From Dama dama (taxonomy: Eukaryota > Chordata > Mammalia > Artiodactyla > Cervidae): a DNA stretch of 64,000 bases. Shown piece after piece: positions 58,318 through 64,000 of the stretch. The notes under the pieces were generated by a model. That model saw nothing but the letters and a program-made list of their open reading frames with translations. It had not been told where the DNA came from and searched no databases. Within the stretch, counting starts at the first letter, position 1; each line of letters opens with the position of its first letter. The position numbers and the translations under genes were made by a program. The stretch is from NCBI RefSeq assembly GCF_033118175.1, contig NW_026870967.1:620001-684000 (forward strand), given 5' to 3'.

Positions 58318-61300
58318 GGGGAGCCAGAGTCTGTCAGGCAGCTGCTGGGCTGGCCGCCTGTGTGGGAAGGGGCAGAGCCGACCTAGGGGCAAGTTGGGCC
58401 TCTTGCTCTCCCTGCTGCCCTGAGGTTGCTGGGCCAAAGAGGTATTGGGCATCCAGCCCCTTGCTGGTGCCTTCCCTCTGACGAGGCCCTCTGAGCTCCA
58501 GCACCTTGCAGTGTGGAGACAGCCCCTGCCAGCAACCTCCTCTCCAAGAGGCCTCAACCGAGGCCTAGGCCCAGGGGAAAGGCACCAGCGGGGATGAGAC
58601 TGGGGAGGCGCACGGACATGTCTGGACCCAGTCCCCGCAGCCTGCCCCTTGGTGGGGCAGTACCCCCTGAGGCCAGGAAGGTCTGGGCAAGGCTGGCCAG
58701 GGGCAGGCGCCCTGCTGGGTCCAGCCCCTGGCCTGTGGGGCCTCTGAGCACAACCGGCCCTCTCCCACTGGAAGACCTCCCCGGCTGCCTCCAAAGGCCG
58801 GTTTGCAGCACTCCCGCCCGCTGTTCCCGCCCGGCACGCACAATGCTCCCAAGCCCGGGAGAAAAGCACTTCGGGGTGTTGCTCTCTCCGGGCCCTTGCC
58901 CCTGAGCCTGGGGGCCAGGCAGTGGGTCCACACTCCCAGACCAAGGCAGAACCACATGCACACGTCTGTTCCTGACCCCTGCACCGGCAGAGAAACCGGG
59001 GGAGCCAGAGTCTGTCAGGCAGCTGCTGGGCTGGCCGCGTGTTTGGGAAGGGGCAGAGCCGACCTAGGGGCAAGTTGGGCCTCTTGCTCTCCCTGCTGCC
59101 CTGAGGCTGCTGGGCCAAAGAGGTCTTGGGCATCCAGCCCTTTGCTGGTCCCTTCCCGCTGACGAGGCCCTCTGAGCTCCAGCACCTTGCAGTGTGGAGA
59201 CAGCCCCTGCCAGCAACCTCCTCTCCAAGGAGGCCTCAACCGAGGCCTAGGCCCAGGGGAAAGGCACCAGTGGGGATGAGCCAGGGGAGGCGCCCGGCCA
59301 TGTCTGGACCCAGTCCCCGCAGCCTGCCCCTTGGTGGGGCTGTACCCCCGGAGGCCAGGAATGTCTGGGCAAGGCTGCCAGTGGCAGGGACACTGCTGGG
59401 TCCTGCCCCTGGCCTGTGGGGCCTCTGAGCACAACCGGCACGCTCCCGCTGGAAGACCTCCCCGTCTGCCTCCAAAGGCCGGTTTGCAAGCACTCCAGCC
59501 CGCTGTTCCCGCCAGGCCCGCACAATGCTCCTAAGCCCGGGAGAAAGCGCTTCGGGCTGGTGCTCTCTCCGGGCCCTTGCCCCTGAGCCTGGGGGCCAGG
59601 CAGGGGGAACACACTCCCAGGCCAAGGCAGAACGACATGCCCACGTCTGTTCCTGCCCCCTACACCGGCAGAGAGCTCGGGGGAGCCAGAGACTGCCAGG
59701 CTGCTGCTGGGCTGGCTGCCTGTGTGGGACGGGGCAGAGCCGACCTAGGGGCAAGTTGGGCCTCTTGCTCTCCCTGCTGCCCTGAGGCTGCTGGGTCAAA
59801 GAGGTCTTGGGCATCCAGCCCTTTGCTGGTCCCTCCCCTCTGACGAGGCCCTCTGAGCTCCAGCACCTTGCAGTGTGGAGACAGCCCCTGCCAGCAACCT
59901 CCTCTCCAAAGAGGCCTCAACCGAAGCCTACGCCCAGGGGAAAGGCACCAGCGGGGATGATCCTGGGGAGGCGCACGGACATGTCTGGACCCAGTCCCCG
60001 CAGCCTGCCCCTTGGTGGGGCAGTACCCCCGGAGGCCAGGAAGGTCTGGGCAAGGCTGGCCAGGGGCAGGGGCCCTGCTGGGTCCTGCCCCTGGCCTGTG
60101 GGGCCTCTGAGCACAACCGGCCCTCTCCCACTGGAAGACCTCCCCGGCTGCCTCCAAAGTCCTGTTTGCAAACACTCCCGCCCGCTGTTCACGCCAGGCT
60201 CGCACAATGCTCCCAAGCCCGGGAGAAAAGCGCTTTGGAGTGATGCTCTTTGCGGGCCCTTGCCCCTGAGCCTGGGGGCAAGGCAGGAGGAACACACTCC
60301 CAGGCCAAGGCAGAACCACATGCCCACGTCTGTTCCTGTCCCGTGCACCGGCAGAGAGCTTGGGGGAGCCAGAGTCTGTCAGGCAGCTGCTGGGTTGGCC
60401 GCCTGTGTGGGAAGGGGCAGAGCCGCCCTAGGGGCAAGTTGGGCCTCTTGCTCTCCCTGCTGCCCTGAGGCTGCTGGGCCAAAGACGTCTTGGGCATCCA
60501 GCCCCTTACTGGTCCGTTCCCTCTGACGAGGCCCTCTGAGCTCCATCACCTTGCAGTGTGGAGACAGCCCCTGCCAGCAACCTCCTCTCCAAGGAGGCCT
60601 CAACCGAGGCCTAGGCCCAGGGGAAAGGCACCAGCGGGGATGAGCCAGGGGAGGCGCCCGAGCATGTCTGGACCCAGTCCCCGCAGCCTGCCCCTTGGTG
60701 GGGCAGTACCCTCGGAAGCCAGGAAGGTCTGGGCAAGGCTGGCCAGGGGCAGGGGCCCTGCTGGGTCCTGCCCCTGGCCTGTGGGGCCTCTGAGCACATC
60801 CGGCCCTCTCCCGCTGGAAGACCTCCCCGGCTGCCTCCAAAGGCCGGTTTGCCAACACTCCCGCCCACTCTTCCCACCAGGCGCGCACAATGCTCCCAAG
60901 CCCGGGAGAAAAGCGCTTCGGGGTGGTGCTCCCACCGGGCCCTTGCCCCTGAGCCTGGGGGCAATGCAGGGGTTCCACACTCCCAGGCCAAGGCAGAACC
61001 ACATGCACACGTCTGTTCCTGCCCCCTGCACCGGCAGAGAGCTCAGGGGAGCCAGAGTCTGTCAGGCAGCTGCTGGGCTGGCCGCCTGTGTGGGAAGGGG
61101 CAGAGCCGACCTAGGGGCAAGTTGGGCCTCTTGCTTTCCCTGCTGCCCTGAGGCTGCTGGGCCAAAGAGGTCTTGGGCATCCAGCCCCTTGCTGGTCCCT
61201 TCCCTCTGACGAGGCCCTCTGAGCTCCAGCACCTTGCAGTGTGGAGACAGCCCCTGCCAGCAACCTCCTCTCCAAGGAGGCCTCAACCTAGTTCTAGGCC

Positions 61301-63545
61301 CAGGGGAAAGGCACAAGCGGGGATGAGCCTGGGGAGGCGCCCGGGCATGTCTGGACCCAGTCCCCGCAGCCTGCCCCTTGGTGGGGCTGTACCCCCGGAG
61401 GCAGGAAGGTCTGGGCAAGGCTGGCCAGGGGCAGGGGCCCTGCTGGGTCCTGCCCCTGGCCTGTGGGGCCTCTGAGCACAACCGGCCCTCTCCCACTGGA
61501 AGACCTCCCCGGCTGCCTCCAAAGGCCGGTTTGCAAGCACTCCCGCCCACTGTTCCCACCAGGCGCGCACAATGCTCCCAAGCCCGCGAGAAAAGCGCTT
61601 CGGGGTGGTGCTCTCTCCGGGCCCTTGCCAATGAGCCTGGGGGCCAGGCAGGTGATCTACACTCCCAGGCCAAGGCAGAACCACATGCACACGTCTGTTC
61701 CTGCCCCCTGCACCGGCAGAGAGCTCGCGGGAGCCAGAGTCTGTCAGGCAGCTGCTGGGCTGGCCGTCTGTGTGGGAAGGGGCAGAGCCGACCTAGGGGC
61801 AAGTTGGGCCTCTTGCTCTCCCTGCTGCCCTGAGGCTGCTGGGCCAAAGAGGTCTTGGGCATCCAGCCCTTTGCTGGTCCCTCCCCTCTGACGAGGCCCT
61901 CTGAGCTCCAGCACCTTGCAGTGTGGAGACAGCCCCTGCCAGCAACCTCCTCTCCAAAGAGGCCTCAACCGAAGCCTACGCCCAGGGGAAAGGCACCAGC
62001 GGGGATGAGCCAGGGGAGGCGCCCGAGCATGTCTGGACCCAGTCCCCGCAGCCTGCCCCTTGGTGGGGCAGTACCCTCGGAGGCCAGGAAGGTCTGGGCA
62101 AGGCTGGCCAGGGGCAGGGGCCCTGCTGGGTCCTGCCCCTGGCCTGTGGGGCCTCTGAGCACAACCGGCCCTCTCCCACTGGAAGACCTCCCCGGCTGCC
62201 TCCAAAGGCCGGTTTGCAAGCGCTCCCGCCCACTGTTCCCACCAAGCACGCAAAATGCTCCCAAGCCCGGGAGAAAAGCGCTTCGGGGTGGTGGTCTCTC
62301 CGGGCCCTTGCCCCTGAGCCTGGGGGCCAGGCAGGGGGAACAGACTCCCAGGCCAAGGCAGAACGACATGCACACGTCTGTTCCTGCCCCCTACACCGGC
62401 AGAGAGCTCGGGGGAGCCAGAAACTGCCAGGCTCCTGCTGGGCTGGCTGCCTGTGTGGGACGGGGCAGAGCCGACCTAGGGGCAAGTTGGGCCTCTAGCT
62501 CTCCCTGCTGCCCTGAGGCGGCTGGGCCAAAGAGGTCTTGGGCATCCAGCCCTTTGCTGGTCCCTTCCCTCTGACGAGGCCCTCTGAGCTCCAGCACCTT
62601 GCAGTGTGGAGAGAGCCCCTGCCAGCAACCTCCTTCTGCAACGAGGCCTCAACTGAGTCCTAGGCCCAGGGGTAAGGCACCAGCGGGGATGAGCCTGAGG
62701 AGGCGCTCGGGCATGTCTGGACCCAGTCCCCGCAGCCTGCCCCTTGGTGGGGCTGTACCCCCGGAGGCTGCAAGGTCTGGGCAAGGCTGGCCAGGGACAG
62801 GGGCCCTGCTGGGTCCTGCCCCTGGCCTGTGGGGCCTCTGAGCACAACCGGCCCTCTCCCACTGGAAGACCTCCCCGGCTGCCTCCAAAGGCCGGTTGGC
62901 AAGCACTCCCGCCCACTGTTCCCACCAGGCGCACACAATGCTCCCAAGCCCGGGAGAAAAGCGCTTCGGAGTGGTGCTCTCTCCGGGCCCTTGCCCCTGA
63001 GCCTGGGGGCCAGGAAGGTGATCCATACTCCCAGGCCAAGGCAGAACCACATGCACACGTCTGTTCCTGCCCCCTGCACCGGCAGAGAGCTCGCGGGAGC
63101 CAGAGTCTGTCAGGCACCTGCTGGGCTGGCCGCCTGTGTGGGAAGGGGCAGAGCTGACCTAGGGGCAAGTTGGGCCTCTTGCTCTCCCTGCTGCCCTGAG
63201 GCTGCTGGGCCAAAGAGGTCTTGGGCATCCAGCCCCTTGCTGGTCCCTTCCATCTGACGAGGCCCTCTGAGCTCCAGCACCTTGCAGTGTGGAGACAGCC
63301 CCTGCCAGCAACCTCCTCTCCAAGGAGGCCTCAACCGAGGCCTAGGCCTAGGGGAAAGGCACCAGCGGGGATGAGCCAGGGGAGGCGCTCGGCCATGTCT
63401 GGACCCAGTCCCCCCAACCTGCCCCTTGGTGGGGCAGTACCCCCGGAGGCCAGGAAGGTCTGGGCAAGGCTGCCAGGGGCAGGGACACTGCTGGGTCCTG
63501 CCCCTGGCCTGTGGGGCGTCTGAGCACAACCGGCACTGTCCCGCT

Positions 63546-64000
63546 GGAAGACCTCCCCGTCTGCCTCCAAAGGACGGTTTGCAAGCACTCCCGCACGCTG
63601 TTCCCGCCAGGCACGCACAATGCTCCCAAGCCCGGGAGAAAAGCGCTTCGGGCTGGTGATCTCTCCGGGCCCTTGCCCCTGAGCCTGGGGGCCAGGCAGG
63701 GGGAACACACTCCCAGGCCAAGGCAGAACCACATGCACACGTCTGTTCCTGCCCCCTGCACCGGCAGAGAGCTCGGGGGAGCCAGAGTCTGTCAGGCAGC
63801 TGCTGGGCTGGCCGCCTGTGTGGGAAGGGGCAGAGCCGACCTAGGGGCAAGTTGGGCCTCTTGCTCTCCCTGCTGCCCTGAGGCTGCTGGGTCAAAGAGG
63901 TCTTGGGCATCCAGCCATTTGCTGGTCCCTTCCCTCTGACGAGGCCCTCTGAGTTCCAGCACCCCGCAGTGTGGAGACAGCCCCTGCCAGCAACCTCCTC
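63546..64000 (+). repeat. 3'-truncated 682-bp satellite unit (window edge)
   Basis: The module at 63546-63674 is complete. Spacer follows to CAGCAACCTCCTC at the window end, just before the composite palindrome. The array therefore continues beyond the window. Confidence 0.95.

Larger units (their letters stand above)
54678..63545 (+). repeat. Macrosatellite block C: 13 tandem ~682-bp units
   Basis: There are thirteen complete units, in the same register and orientation as blocks A and B. Approximate starts are 54678, 55360, 56042, 56724, 57406, 58088, 58769, 59450, 60133, 60816, 61498, 62181 and 62864. The unit at 60816-61497 is a clean 682-bp example with module 60816-60944 and spacer 60945-61497. 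No non-satellite sequence is visible. Confidence 0.96.

Noticed and set aside
1..64000. Centromeric alpha satellite or CENP-B box
   Set aside because: The monomer is neither about 171 bp nor AT-rich. I looked for the TTCG....A..CGGG pattern around the CpG-rich module and its reverse complement and found no match.
1..64000. CTCF-site array like DXZ4
   Set aside because: The best candidate, the CCAGGGGCAGGGGC segment of the spacer, misses several core positions of the CTCF motif. A motif scan would be needed to claim it.
1..64000. Known human macrosatellites (D4Z4, DXZ4, NBL2/SST1) or a retrogene within the unit
   Set aside because: The unit length is about 682 bp against the 1.4-3.3 kb known for those arrays, and no homeodomain or other recognisable coding segment is visible.
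1..64000. Telomeric or subtelomeric TTAGGG tracts
   Set aside because: No run of the hexamer or its complement was seen in the window.

Overview
The window is one continuous head-to-tail satellite array from end to end. I find no gene, RNA gene or recognisable transposable element. It is G+C-rich (about two thirds by eye, not computed) and built from one repeat unit of about 682 bp. Unequal-crossover features (higher-order blocks, block duplications, register-preserving indels) and a CpG-poor spacer point to a large methylating eukaryotic genome, most likely a vertebrate and plausibly a mammal, in a heterochromatic, subtelomeric or pericentromeric block. The species and satellite family cannot be named from the sequence alone. 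GC-rich satellites of about 0.7 kb, such as ruminant 'satellite II', are a length and composition match only.

Each 682-bp unit has two parts: a CpG-dense 129-bp module (starts GGAAGACCTCC, ends CTCCGGGCCCTT) and a 553-bp CpG-poor spacer carrying two conserved inverted repeats. Layout: positions 1-108 are a truncated unit. Positions 109-28053 hold 41 complete units. Positions 28054-31526 hold 27 copies of the 129-bp module alone, with no spacer. Positions 31527-51983 hold 30 complete units. Positions 51984-54677 hold 21 further module-only copies. Positions 54678-63545 hold 13 complete units, and 63546-64000 is a truncated unit. That makes 84 complete units plus 48 stand-alone modules, all in one orientation.

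On top of the monomer period lies higher-order organisation. Blocks of units recur at offsets of 2, 4, 5, 9, 10, 11 and 16 units, and the module-only arrays have their own 7-module, 5-module and 3-module periods. The two module-only arrays share ordered runs of module variants, so they probably descend from one older module array.

Many long open reading frames cross the window (the longest is about 1200 codons). They are not annotated as genes: the module has no stop codon in any of six frames and is 43 codons long, so arrays of it stay open in several frames on both strands. The translated peptides resemble no family I know. The most interesting observation is this composite architecture: a CpG-island-like 129-bp minisatellite that exists both as the head of every macrosatellite unit and as two pure module-only 'islands' inside the array.
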